The position numbers and the translations under genes were made by a program. Of a DNA stretch of 64,000 nucleotides, positions 13,018 through 27,018 are shown in pieces. The number at the start of each line of letters is the position of its first letter. Position 1 is the first letter of the stretch. The notes under the pieces are model-generated. The model made no database searches and was not told the DNA's origin. It saw nothing but the letters and a program-made list of their open reading frames with translations. Origin of the DNA: Anthoceros angustus (taxonomy: Eukaryota > Streptophyta > Anthocerotopsida > Anthocerotales > Anthocerotaceae); assembly GCA_010909165.1 (NCBI GenBank), contig MU008177.1, positions 806,001 through 870,000 of the forward strand, in the 5' to 3' direction.

Positions 13018-13699
13018 CCTGTTAGTTAGTTTAATTCAGATTGTTATCTCCGTTAAATTTGTTCTGGCATATGTCTTCTTCAAGTTGCTTAAATTTTATC
13101 ACCTCCACCTAAAAGTGTGCAAGTAAAAAATGTTGACTCTTTGTGTTTAGTTTCTTTCAAGTAACTTCATTTTTGTTGGTTGTCATCGAGCAATGGATGC
13201 TCTTCACTAAGAGCCCCTCGATAGGTTTGTATTGTTCTGCACATACCCTTCAGTCTTTCTTTCTTTGGGTCTTTAGGTTTATACCTCCCACCTTCTACTG
13301 TCTCTTTTTTTTTCAGAACTCCCTGTCTATCATTTGATTATCTGCCTTGATCTACTTGTATTTCAAGTGATTTGCTTGACAACCTTGAATTTATGTTATT
13401 TACTGGATTTTCAGTTTTCAGGAGCTCTGACAGATTGTCTTATAGCATGTTTAGCTTGTTTTTGAATTTTAACTAATTGAAGCTATTTTTCATATTTCTT
13501 GTGAATTATTTTTACTCATTTTAATCCTCTTCCACAGCGAGAGGCAAAAGTGAACTGTGTGGTGCGACAGAGCAGAAGGGCTCTATAGAAGTTAAGGAGA
13601 AGGAAGTTGGGCTCAGTGATGTTATCTAAAAAGTACTGTTGGGCGTTATCGAAGGAAGCGATATTATTCAAAGTATGTCATGAAAAAAAGTATTGTGTT

Positions 13700-14390
13700 T
13701 TATTGAGGGAAAAAACGATGGGGAAAAACCCGTCCAACATGGGACAATCAAGGTAGACCTCGGGGTCAAGGTGAAAAAGAGGGACTAAGCTCCTTACCTA
13801 AAGTTACCTACTGCTCATAGAACACCATATGCATGAAGAACAAATGGCCTGCAAATGACGGAGGAAGAGGAAGGAGCGTCACTTGCCATTGCCGTCTTGT
13901 GAAGGATTGCCGTCGAGAGGGCCCTTTGAAGGGCAATGGAGACTCGCTGTCTGAAGTAAGCTGTGAAATAAGAAAGGGACAACTCCATACCATGCCTGCG
14001 GGCGTGGTACGATTTGGCAGAGGACTTGAGAAATTGATCGAAGTCCGTAACCATTGCCCCACACGTTTCAAGTGCGAGCGGAATAAAAAAGTGGTCCGCT
14101 TGCATCCCGCTATATTTTCTAAACTTGAGAGCCACAGCATCAGCGGCAACCCAATCCAGACGGTTAGCGATAACCTGAACGGAGATGGGTGTCTCGGCGG
14201 TCGATCCAATACGCCGCACACAGTCACTGCGGACAAAGTACAAGTCATGAAAAATGCGCGATCTGAGGAGCACAAGCCATTTGTTGAGGTTCAAATGGTT
14301 AGCATGAAGACCTTTGTGGTTGATATTGTTGTAGAGGATTCAGCCTCTCCGCCTGATCTTGTTGTCAATTGAGCATTCGACAAGTTTTTC
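13700..14390 (-). mobile_element. Non-LTR retrotransposon 3'-end remnant (copy A)
   Basis: Minus-strand frame at 13815-14294 encodes a C-terminal tail with WVAADAVALKFRKYSGMQ, FIPLALETCGAMVTDF, then YFRQRVSIALQRALSTAIL. It shares the FRQRVSIALQ(R/K)AL block and the following CRPF/GRPF-HA/HD segment with copy B at 15.6-16.7 kb. The order 'F-x-P-L-x-x-E-T-x-G' followed by an Arg/Gln/Ala-rich helix resembles the end of reverse-transcriptase polyproteins that carry a C-terminal restriction-like endonuclease. The RT domain itself is absent, so this is a 5'-truncated dead copy. Confidence 0.55.
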
Positions 14391-15570
14391 GCCCGCCTAG
14401 TTATTGTTTTTTTGTTTCACTTGCGACCGTAACAAAAATGGGTGTTGCATTTGCTTGTAAATAGCAGGGAGAAAATATTGTTTCTACATGTACTTCAATT
14501 TATGAGCTTTTCATTTTTTTTCGGTCTCGCTGTCTCGGATTTTGGCATTTACTGATGTCACAACACTTTACTCAAATTGGTGAAAATTGAAGGTCCTCAA
14601 GCATTGGCTCAACTATTGTAAAGGAGTGATAAAAGTGCAACTTCAAAATCATATTGCCTTTATAGAAGATTTCCTGCATGTCCCTCCACTAACACATAAT
14701 TTGTTGTTAGCCATACAAGCTACTAGATTACCGACCAGTACAATCATCTTTACTCACAAAGGCTACTTAATAACATCCAAACATGCCTCTTGGCAACTAG
14801 TCAAGGTTATTTGATCCCCAAAGTACCAAATTGTTTCATGTAGCTTCAGACATCCCGCCTACACACAAACATCCAACTTAGAAACCTACCCAGAAAACTG
14901 ATTGCTAGAAATTGCTGATCACAAAATAAACCTTGTTGGAGGCCTCTTGTTGTTGTCACCATCGTCTCAGACTAGTTGTCGTCGCTCTAACCTTCGCGAT
15001 CGCATCAAGGACTACTGCATTGGAAGGGCGGCAAACGCTCCCAAAGTTCTCGAAGAGCTCAACAACAGTAGCTGGGCACACATGGGGAGGCTTTTGTCTC
15101 CGTGGCATGAAGATGACAAACCGCCGCGCACAAATTAAACACAACATGAAAGTCGAACGAGGCAAGGTTTTGATCTGATGCGCTTAATCCTTTGATCGAC
15201 GTTTTAGTCAGCAACTCTCGCTGACGAACTTCAAGGTCAATTTGCTTATGAATTGTTGTGTTGAGGGTGGAGCCTGTGCTAGCTTTTAAATCGCTCCTCC
15301 TTTTGCTCGTGATTTTGAACAAGGGATCGTGGCAGCATGAGTACTATAGCATATATTTTTTTTTCACACAAAAAACTCCTATGGTATGTAATGCCTCATC
15401 CTAAATTAAGTCAGATTAGTTTGATTTTTTAATCATTTGGACTTGCTAGTAATACGCTAGAATAGAGAACTTTCAACTCATGCCTACCTCATGGGAAAGC
15501 ATAAGGGTCCCTAGTGGATGTGGAGTAACAAAGTCGGGTAAGAGGCGATGACTAGGAGTGTGTGTTGTAC
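14390..15570. other. No gene recognised
   Basis: About 1.2 kb with only short open frames and no motif that I recognise. Confidence 0.5.
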
Positions 15571-15573
15571 ATG

Positions 15574-15588
15574 CTTTTGATAAAGTGA
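15574..15588. repeat. Target-site duplication, left copy
   Basis: The 15-mer CTTTTGATAAAGTGA is repeated exactly at 16687-16701, bracketing the retroelement remnant. Confidence 0.7.
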
Positions 15589-16686
15589 AGAGTAGACGTT
15601 ATTAATAGGCGAGATGGGGAATCCCATCTACCCCTGAAGACCGAGGAGGAACAACCCAAAAAGAGCTAATAGTAAAAGGGGAAGTCCTAGTCCCCTCGAA
15701 TGCCTTTCCCGTAACTACCTACTGCACCAAGGATATCGTGATCATGGATGATGAAGGGCCTACCTACCACCGGTGCCGAAGAAGCCGCTAGTCCTGCGCA
15801 CGTAGCCGTCTTATAAACAGCGTCAGCCAGCGCTTTCTGCAGAGCTATGGAAACCCGCTGGCGAAAGAAAGCCACCACGGAGGAAAGGGGGAGGCCCCTC
15901 CAATTCCTGTGGCTGTGATAGGCTTTTGCACACTCCTTAATTATCTAGAGAAGTCCTTGCCCATAGCCCCATGAATCTCAAGGGCGAGGGGGATGAAAAC
16001 ATGGCCGTCTTGCATAGGAGAGTACTTGTGAGTTTGCTGGTTCTGCATCCTTCCGCCGCCCAGCCCGGGGGGTTGATGATGACATGCTCGCTTATAGAGT
16101 CTCTCGTGGGATCCGTGACAACCACATCAGCGATATAAATTTGCTTCCCCCTAGTATAAAAAAGGTCCACCCTGAGTGACATGCCATTACGCAATGTATA
16201 TGGGCGCTCCCGGTACAAAACAAATCCGCTCTCCATAGTTATCGAAAACATGACGTCGCGAACGGCGTCATGCATAGCAATACATTGCCCCCCCATGGGA
16301 CAACGGGCCAAATGGGATCCGGAATCATCGATGGCAGCTCCACAACTGCACGTGCAAAGAGAAGAGGCCAGAGGATGAGCTTAACCGAGGCGGACCCTCA
16401 TCGCGGTCGAAAGGACCAGTGCGATTGAGCACTGGAATGCAAGGCCGAGCCAAAAGCCGAGCCCCTTCTGAACTAGAATGCAAAGGGCCCAAGACTTGGG
16501 AATGGAGGAGTCCGGAAGGAGGGCCCTTTGCGCCTGTAAATATTGCTTCTCCTGGAGAGAGGCTTGAAGGCCATGCAACCCTTCCTTAGAGAAAGAGGAA
16601 AAAGGAGACATGGCTTCCTTAGCCTCTGAGGAAAGGGAGTCCCTAGCCCGCCTAAGAGAGACCTACAAGGGGAAGGTCGATTATCA
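15589..16686 (-). mobile_element. 5'-truncated non-LTR retrotransposon (copy B) between 15-bp repeats
   Basis: On the minus strand a zinc-knuckle-like stretch CTCSCGAAIDDSGSHLARCP is followed by MHDAVRDVMF, then SLRVDLF and IADVVVTDPTRDS, and finally FFRQRVSIALQKALADAV. C-x-C-G...H...R-C-P next to an H-x-A-V-R-D block and a D...D-V-x-V-T-D-P pair is the layout of the C-terminal zinc knuckle and PD-(D/E)XK-type endonuclease of site-recognising non-LTR elements. That family assignment is from memory of the layout. The frame has stops and a shift (for example TAA at about 16378-16380 between the upstream part and the knuckle). The reverse transcriptase is missing. Length is about 1.1 kb. Confidence 0.65.
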
Positions 16687-16701
16687 CTTTTGATAAAGTG
16701 A
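16687..16701. repeat. Target-site duplication, right copy
   Basis: Second exact copy of the 15-mer found at 15574-15588. It sits inside a 12-bp perfect inverted repeat (16679-16706, loop TGAT), so the target may have been a small palindrome. Confidence 0.65.
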
Positions 16702-17255
16702 TAATCGGATGTGCGAAGTGTGGGTGCTTTTACAACGATATGTATATATTTTTATATTTATAATAATAATTTTTATTATTTTAAAGTAGGTATGAAAAAA
16801 AGGTTGGATGAATAAATCTAAACCCTAACTACAAAAGGGAAGAAAAAGAGGTGGACAAACATAGTATTTTATAACTTACATGAATGGGTTTCACTCATTC
16901 ATAGCACAGCGAGTTTTACTGATTCATACCTACTCTTTTAAGGACCGATCCCATTTTTTGTAATCCAGGAAAGCTTTCAGGAACCGTGGAATTACATACC
17001 TATATAGAAGAAGAAGAAGAATTTTATGTAAGTCCAGTATAGGACTAGGACCATAGCGCCAGTGGTATCTAATCATAGTTTAACTCGAAGGGTATCAGCC
17101 TTGCAGCCTTGCACGGAGCAGACCGCAGGCGTAAAGCGAGCTGCCAGCTTGCCACGCTTTGAGGTGGGATCACGGCGACGATGCGGAAGAGTACGCCAGA
17201 TGATGCTTATAATCTTTTCTGCAGGCTTTTTTGCAGGCTTTTCTGCTTGCTCAGA

Positions 17256-17391
17256 AAGCCCGTGGCCTAAACCTCATCAGCAGATAAACGCACCTGCTCA
17301 CCGTACCGCTGTACCGCTCGTGTGCCACAAACCCCGATGCACATCCGATGCACCGGGCTGCCGGCATCCTCTCTCCCTTCCCGGCAATCGC
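17256..17391. repeat. Inverted repeat, left arm
   Basis: Reverse complement of 17751-17848 with a few mismatches. The best block is about 70 bp and contains TGCACATCCGATGCA and the complement of GGGAGAGAGAGGATGCCGG. An extra stretch of about 35 bp interrupts the outer part of this arm. The arms are about 360 bp apart. Confidence 0.7.
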
Positions 17392-17750
17392 CCGCAGTGT
17401 CCCGTGTTCCTGTTCGTAATGCGTGGGAGAGTGAGCATTTCAAACCTAATCGGCATCACAAGCGCTTCACTTTGGAGGGCATATAAGCTTGAGTTCATGT
17501 GGATCGCTGGATGGGCCAGGCTCCGGAATCTGCACTTGCGAAGTGTCTGGCCAATGTGTCATTGTGATCACATGGCAGGCTCGCGGAGACATGAGGTCGC
17601 CTGATGAGACTTTGTCGTTTGGAACACTTACAAACCCTAATAAGGAAGCAGGACATAGGCGCTTAGCAGGCATAACACTTCTTGCGTCTTCGGCACTCAG
17701 CAGGCGTCTTAGGCACTCAGCAGGACTACGGCCGTGGAGCTGGAGGGTTG

Positions 17751-17848
17751 GTCGCCAGGAAGGGAGAGAGAGGATGCCGGCCGCACCGTCCATCGGATGT
17801 GCATCGGGGTTTGTGGCCCACGAGCGAGATTTAGGCGACGGGCTCGGA
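17751..17848. repeat. Inverted repeat, right arm
   Basis: Pairs with 17256-17391. Together they could form a long hairpin in RNA, or be ends of a foldback/MITE-like element. No transposase is present. Confidence 0.7.
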
Positions 17849-18914
17849 ATGTATGTACAGTAGTAATTTATGTGGACAGTAGTTGGGGTGCGCGATCCTG
17901 ACACAAAGGGCTGTGGTAGGGTAAGGGCCCGGGCGCCGATTTTCCGAGCATGGTGCGAGGAAGGAAGCGAGGGCGGCAGCAACGATATCCAAAGGCAGGT
18001 AGGCAGGCAAGCAGGCTGGCTGCCTGACTCTACCAACGACGCGACTGACAGCAGCGAAGCGACAGCGCGTCAACAAACCCGACAATTCCAAGCACACTAG
18101 GCTACAACACCAGCGCCTCAATTGATATGGAGATGGAAGGAAAAAGTCCAAGGAGATGCAATAAAAAAGTGGGGCAAATCCTATCGGCACCTGGAAACCA
18201 GTCATCCTACCTGTCTGAGGTGTCATGTCTACGAACGCATGCCACGGGGAACAACGTCGGCGTGTTGGCAGAGATATTATTCCCATGCCCCAACAGCACA
18301 TTGGCAACCAGTGACCAACCCGTAGGAAAACGTACTGCCAGGATGGCGTCGCGCCTGTCGCATCTTGCGTCCCTCACACTTGCACCTGATCCTCGCACCA
18401 CAGACAAGCGACCAGGACATCCTGGGAATGACGGGACCAAAAGCCTCTGACGGACAATTCAACCTCCTGATGACAGCTGACGAGGCATGCCATGCCTCCC
18501 TCACACTTGAATCTGTCACATGATGCTCAAACCACACACTGGGCATGAAGCATATTTCAAAGGCACAACGTACAGACCAGTCAATATACACACTCTTAAC
18601 GGACTAGAGGTCCAAAGGAGAGGGCCTGTGAGCAGCAACAAATACATACTCCAAGGATGCAAACGACACAGCCCGCCGAATCTCCACCCACAAGTCTGGT
18701 TGACGCGTCAATATGGGTCTCTAAATTGCGTCACACTCCCACTAACTACCAACCTACCCTACACTAGTGACTAGCTAAAGCCCAGTGAAACCTGCAATTA
18801 CACGGTTCGCAGTGCAAATCTCCCACTCAAGTGGACGCGTTTTGTATAGATATAGAACTGCAGACTACCGAGTTCAGTACGTCTGGGATAATCTTGATTA
18901 GGGGCAAGCAGATA

Positions 18915-20567
18915 TTACACTTTCTGCCGCTTCGCAGCCTGCACAAAGCCAGTGAGGACTTGGACCTCGTCCAGTTGCTGCACACCCCGACATGAACTTT
19001 GTGTTAGAAGAAGCGAGGAACGCTTACATACAACACACTCTTGGCACAAACACAGGCCCTAGCTAAGAGTACTCACTTGTGACATGAAGTGCCGCCCAAC
19101 AGCTCGAAGCAGTTGCTCTTTGGTCGAGTTAGGGCCTACATCACCCTGGAATAAACAGCATGGGACAAAAAGTGAGCAAGTGCCCACAAGCTCTTCACAC
19201 CCTGTGCACATAGCCATGCGCAATTGTGATGCAGAATGTTCACTTGGGAAGTGCTTACAAGTTTGAAATGTCTTCGATATCTCTTAAGTGCAGCCGTCTC
19301 CAGCTTGCTTAAATCAACGTGCTGCAGGGTCACAACGCCACAAGTTACTATCGTAGTATTTGCTCCAAGGCAAACAAAGTTGCACGACGCTGCAGATATT
19401 CCACAAGGATGCGTTACAAAGTAGAACAAGAAACATGAAGTTTGAGGACTACCGGAAGCGCGGCAGGCTTTGGTCTGGGAATATCGTCTCCCTTTTTGTC
19501 CAACTGTTGCATAGGTGCAGCTGATTCCTTGGTACCGGTATTGCCTGAACCACTGGCAAGGCTTGTGTTGCCCGCACTTGACATCGTCGTGATGGTTGGT
19601 TTGCGAGGGCGGACTCTGGGCTTGAAAGACCTAGGAAAATCTTCGTCATCTGCGCCAAGTCCTGATTGTCAGCGTGAGAAGTTGGCAAATGCAGGCACGC
19701 AGACAGTCCCCTTTCAGAAATTCGTGGGTAATGCATGCAAAACTAGACTGGCTTTGATCAGCTGCTTCACATGAAAAGCTGACAGCAGTAGCATTGGAAA
19801 CTGACAAATCTTCTAGAAGCGAAGGAGGGACGCATCAACATTGCATGAGGAGGGCCTTCAGGGGCAACCGACCTAGGCTTGCGGTGCTTGAGAAGGGATT
19901 ATCCACATCGTCATCCTCGTGACCAGTAGGAGGTCCAATGACACTTAGCGCATTCCGTTGCAGTTTCACTTCGTCGCCGTTTGTGAGGACCTGACAAGGA
20001 CCATCAATGCAAGGAATCAGCCAAGTTGCAAGTTGGAGAAAAATTCATGAGCCGCTCCATCCCCCTCAAAGGCGGATTCTTGTCAGTTACACTACATTTG
20101 TTTACACTGAGCACACATGCAGCTGCCGCATTGAGCACCAGGCGGATGATTGTTCAGTAGCCTCATCCCAGGGAGCTTCAGCCCGCTTGCAAGCAACTTG
20201 TGTGCTCCTGAGAACATGTCCTCAAGATCAAGAAGCAGGGGTGTATAATCCAGAGGAGGGGAAGAGCCGTGGCAAATTGAGACAAGTGCGCGAAAGGGTT
20301 TGGCAGGGAATTTGCCAGACAAGCATATCCAAGAACCAAATTTGGGAGACAGGCTGTGTATCAACACGCACTCACCAGCCAATGCCAGCCCCCGAGGCCA
20401 ACAGCCTTCTTCACAACTCCATGCAAGCCGACCAAGACAGACTTGGTCCTGTTATTGCCGGTGACAAGAACTTTCGTGTGCCTGGGAAGCACGGAAAGTC
20501 CCTCGTCACTGATCTCCTCACAGCAGGGAGGAAAAAAGCCCGGCGGGCCTCCTTGCGTCTGCAGCAT
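18915..20567 (-). CDS. SAP30-type Sin3-binding subunit of a histone deacetylase complex (AFR1/AFR2-like)
   Basis: SAP30-family proteins bind Sin3 and recruit histone deacetylases to chromatin. Six exons (minus) join in frame: 20567-20376, 19990-19873, 19661-19453, 19321-19259, 19145-19077 and 18977-18915, giving 237 residues. The N-terminal half has KVLVTGNNRTKSVLVGLHG, VVKKAVGLGGWHWLVLTNG and EVKLQRNALSVIGPPTG, a block conserved in plant members. Exon 3 is a low-complexity Ser/Thr/Pro linker. Exons 4-6 form the Sin3-binding domain: VDLSKLETAALKRYRRHFKL, GPNSTKEQLLRAVGRHFMSQ, QLDEVQVLTGFVQAAKRQKV. The chosen ATG is the first in the exon 1 frame. A longer N-terminus from an upstream exon cannot be excluded. 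Matching both the plant N-terminal block and the SAP30 domain makes the family call firm, while the AFR name is by resemblance. Confidence 0.87.
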
Positions 20568-20599
20568 CACCTCCTTCCACTAAGAAACAGCTGAGCGAA

Positions 20600-23500
20600 G
20601 AAGCCTGAGTTGCGGCCAGTCCTGGCCTCCGGGATTGCCTACATTGGCAGATGATAACACAGCCCCGCCAAAGACCCTGCCATACCATGCCTGGAATGGT
20701 ACCTGCTGGAGCTGCACCAGATCTGCAAATGCCTCCTCACGGACCGCAATTCCTCCCCATTCACAGGCAGCCAAGAAACGCTAGAAACGGCCAGTCCAGC
20801 CTTGCAGAGAAAGAATGAAGCACCGCAGAGGAAGGTTGCCACAGACGAGCTACAGATATAGATGTCTAGTGCGACAGATACGGCATAGGCTCGATAGCAG
20901 GGAATCAAGAAGCAGCCGGACCCGGGGGAGGGCAATCGGAGGCTGGCTTAGCAATGCGCAGCAAGATTTGGCAAACAAGATTTGGCACATCGGTCGGAAT
21001 CTGCCGCAGAGGCTTGAGAGAGAAGGCCAGCTTGGGACTCTCCAAACAACTCCAGTCCTCCGGCCACAAGAGCGAATTGCAAACTGCAGTCTCAAATTCG
21101 TGAGGGCCGGAATAAGAAGGTGCTAATTCCGGGAGAGGAATGCGGCAGGAGCGGTAGAGGGGAAGGGAAAGGGGACTGAAGACGACTGCAACAAGAAAGC
21201 AGCAGCTCCACCAACACAGAGCAGCAGCAAGCTCCAGCTCCACCCGGTGGGGAGGGACGGGGGCGCAGCAAGGCACGAAATTCACATCATCCTATGACAC
21301 CGAGCTCGCCGCAGCCACCAAATTGCAACCTGCGATTTCGATCCAACATTGCCGCGCCCGCGTCTAATCCCTGGTGGCAGGTGAATGGCATCGCAGGGGA
21401 GGCGGCGGACGAGGACGAGAGCTGCCGAGAGAGCGGAAGCGGGAGGCGAAGTAGAAGCAGAGCATTTGGCTGCAGAGCACAGGTGGAAAGAGGTGGTAAC
21501 GGGCAGTGATCTCCTGCCAAAGCTTGCCGCTGTGCTGTGCCAGCCGCTGGCTCCTGAGTCCTGGTTCTGTGCACGTGGGCCCAGGGCCAAAACAAAAGGA
21601 TGTGGCGATGGCAGTGGAAGCCCCGGCCGTGGCAGAGCGATGAGGTTTGAGGACAGTAAAGTAAGGCGACACAAGCGATGGCAGCTCGAGCGATGGCTGG
21701 TCATGATTCGCGATTCACGATTCGCGATGCGGCGATGCCGCGATGCCCCGATGCCGCGATGCCAAAATGAACCACAAAAAGAAAGCCCGGGAAAAAACAT
21801 CGGGTAGGTAAGTAAAAGACATCGGTGCGCGTTTCATTCGCATTCGCGAAAAAGAGAGGTCCGCAGCTTTTCATGCGTGCGCGATGGGACTCAGGCGCAG
21901 GCGCAGGCTCGTGGGTTCGAACCCAACTCAGATGACGTGGGGCCTCGGATTCCGGGAGGGTTTGTTGTTTTCCGCAATTATCCCAAGGGATCGTTGGCGG
22001 GGCGGGATTGGCACTGGCAACTGGCACGGCACCAAATTTCCCTGGCGCAAGTTTGCCTGCCTTCCCCTTCGACCCTGCGACGGGCGAGGCGAAGCCAAGC
22101 GAAGCGGAATTGCGAGGCGAGGGAGCACGGGCGCCATTTGACTGGGCTCCCGCCGCCAGTTAGGGAGAATGGCAAGCTGCCACGTTGCGAGGGTAATGGT
22201 AATGATAATGGTAATGGGGGGCCATGGCATTGATAAGGCGAGGTCCCACCCACCGTTTTGCCAGCGCGCTGCCAACGTGGTGAGCAGGGCCGGGAGCAAG
22301 GCTCTCACGTTCCCATGAGGGTCGTTTTCCCACAGTGCAACTTGCAATTCCAGGGAAAGTGCACCACTGTGAGTAGGTGCGTTCACAGGACCCAGCCTAG
22401 CCTACCATTCAAGCCTGCTCCTCATGTCTACCTTCCGTGGCTGCAGCACTTGCACTTGCAAGCACTTGCCGCCCTTGTGACTCCCCCTCCTTGAGCCCAC
22501 CACCAACCCACCGTCCCTCCTTCACGTCATCCTCCCTCTCTACAAATCGTGCTCTCTCGCCTTCTATATCGCAGGACGTGATATACCTACATTAGGTGCG
22601 GAACGTAGATAGAGCCCGTTCGCTGTCCTGGCGCGATTCGAACTGCAGATTTCCGGTTCCCAGAGTTAACCGGCTTAACCAACAAGGACACGAGATACGT
22701 TCCATATAGAGCCTAAGAAGTTAAACTTTACAAGGTTTTGTCCTTTCCCAGTTTATGGAGCTTTCAGTTCCTCCCACGTTGAGCCCAAGAGGAACACAAT
22801 GTACAGGGGTGCCCAACCCTAAACCTAAACCTTAGGGAATGGGATGTATTGCTCCTCCGGGCGATCATAACCTCAGGGACGAAGGGGGGCCTTTCTTCTC
22901 ATAGATTCTATAAGTAGGGATGGAGAGAACCGAATCTACCATAACAAAACTTGAGAGCGAGGGAAAATGTAACCTCACAATAGGCCACAACGCCAGCCGC
23001 ATGTGTCACTCAGATAAGGCAGATTTATGAAGATCACTTTACTGCACTGCATTACAGGAATTTAGGAGCGACATATCCCATGTGTCACTGGAGATGGGCA
23101 GATTGTGAAGATCACTTTACCGATGTGCATTAGAGGCACTTGGGAGAAAACGTAGAAAGTGGGGAAACGGGCAGTGCTAGTGATCCTCGGACGCCAAGAA
23201 ATTACAGAGTTTCCATGATCTGATTGACACAAAAATGGGGCTTTCTTGTTGTCCACAAATATCTTCATGGTATTTTAAGTGGGTAATAATTTTCCTAAAT
23301 ACATAGATATGCTCTATGACGTACTGATTCCCTTCTCCCAAGACACGTTGGCTTTCCTTGTGGTTTTCAACCTACCACTCACCTTTCTTTCCACGTTGAA
23401 GATTTTATCTTAATAAAAATGATCAAAAGTAGGCATAGCACTTTCTCTTTAATAATACGAGCTGGAATAACCTCATCTGCCTACCTACCTATCATGATAT

Positions 23501-24150
23501 CGTGTGGAAGAAATCCCCGATAGTGTTATGGCGAGGTATGAGCCCGGGCCCGGGTATAGGGGCCCTGTAGCTGTAATCCGGGACTGGAAAGGACCGGCGG
23601 GGAAGCCGAGCCAGCAGACAAGACACAGGGGAGGCGAGGAGGAGGAAACAAAGACCCGTCTGTTGATGATTGGCATGAGATCATCCATCCAACCAAATGT
23701 TCTTGCGTGTGCCGGTCACGGCAGTTTGGCCTGTGAGCGGGTGGTGTCAGGGCACACTCAGCAAAGGATATCGGTCCCCGGGAAGGACTGATGACTTCCC
23801 ATGGCCCCTGTTGCGGTTGGTGCTTGATAGCCACAATGGCTCGACAGATCGTGTTCAGTCCGGACCTTTTTCCACACCTTTCCGTCACCTCTTCCGTAGG
23901 GCAGAAGCAAAGATGGAATGACGGAACACAGGTAGGGGAGGAGGCTGCCGTAGGGGAGGAGAACTGCATGCTCGTAAGAACCTCGAGAATGAGAGGTACA
24001 GTGAGTGGGGTAGGGCTTCCTCTGCTAGGAATCGAAGAAAAATGTTCCCGACCAGGTGGGAATTGGCATCCACCTGAAAGAATGGTGATACCACTTGCAC
24101 ATACGGCTTGCTCTACCAGCACGCCGGGGTGGCATGCGCTTGCAGCCAGG
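20600..24150. other. Long stretch without a recognisable gene
   Basis: About 3.5 kb. It is GC-rich around 21.2-22.3 kb, where short repeats of GATGCCGC occur (about 21717-21765) and TAATGG repeats occur at 22196-22218. One tRNA-like block lies at 22622-22692. Longer open frames (for example 209 codons, minus, 23526-24155) show no domain and overlap the 3' side of adenosine kinase. The SAP30-like promoter should lie near 20.6-21.3 kb. Confidence 0.45.
22622..22692 (-). repeat. tRNA-derived sequence (SINE head or tRNA relic)
   Basis: Read on the minus strand, the block has a pol III A-box-like TGGTTAAGCCGG and a B-box-like GTTCGAATC with tRNA-like spacing, plus six complementary end bases (TGTCCT/AGGACA). 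The D-arm can form, but the anticodon arm has only a 3-base loop and the T-stem does not pair, so a working tRNA is unlikely. Confidence 0.4.
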
Positions 24151-24157
24151 GACATCT

Positions 24158-26515
<2,358 letters not shown>

Positions 26516-27018
26516 GGTGCACCGAATGCTGTGCAAGCTCACGCCGGCCGGCTGGAGAGCTGGGATCCGCAGAAGTGAAAGCCCTGGACCACGCGCTTGA
26601 TTCTCTCACTCTCTCTCGAGATAAATAGTCTCTGGAAAGAGAACCTGAAAAGAAGGTCCCCGTTCCGCGGCCTCCACTCCTGCATCAGTGCACTGCGTTC
26701 GACGATTAGAGGATCTCTTTTTCAAATGACAGGATAATGGAAAACCGCCTCGAATTCAAGCATGTTGAGTGCACTCCTCCCCAACTGGTGCCCACAATTT
26801 CATCCTGGTGCGAGTGGCACTGGGATGCCCAATATTGACCAAGCATCTTTCCGTCTTTTCTGGCGCTGCCCTGTCGCCTCCCTCTGGAATGGACGCCTGG
26901 ATGACTGGAATCTCGGTTAGCTCGGTGAACGCAGGAGCAGAAGAAGGAACACAGACTGCTTTTTTGCACCATTGCCCATCCCGAATGCAGCTGGGCGAGC
27001 TGGATTAGGAGCTGGAGC
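26516..27018. promoter_or_regulatory. Shared divergent promoter region (ADK / DHNA phytyltransferase)
   Basis: Only 503 bp separate the two opposed start codons. On the minus strand a TATTTAT box lies near 26625-26631, followed by a GA-repeat leader, suiting ADK. No clear TATA box is seen for the plus-strand gene. Confidence 0.45.

Larger units (their letters stand above)
16720..18900. other. Gene-poor stretch with an imperfect inverted repeat
   Basis: AT-rich to about 17.05 kb and then of normal base composition. Open frames up to 189 codons exist on both strands, but none shows a known domain and they overlap one another. The clear structure here is the inverted repeat listed separately. 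Confidence 0.5.

Noticed and set aside
22622-22692. Functional tRNA gene on the minus strand
   Set aside because: The A- and B-box-like parts exist, but the anticodon stem has a 3-base loop and the T-stem does not pair.
23526-24155. 209-codon minus-strand frame 3' of adenosine kinase
   Set aside because: No domain, low-complexity Ser/Pro composition, and it begins at the ADK stop. Most likely 3' UTR or intergenic.
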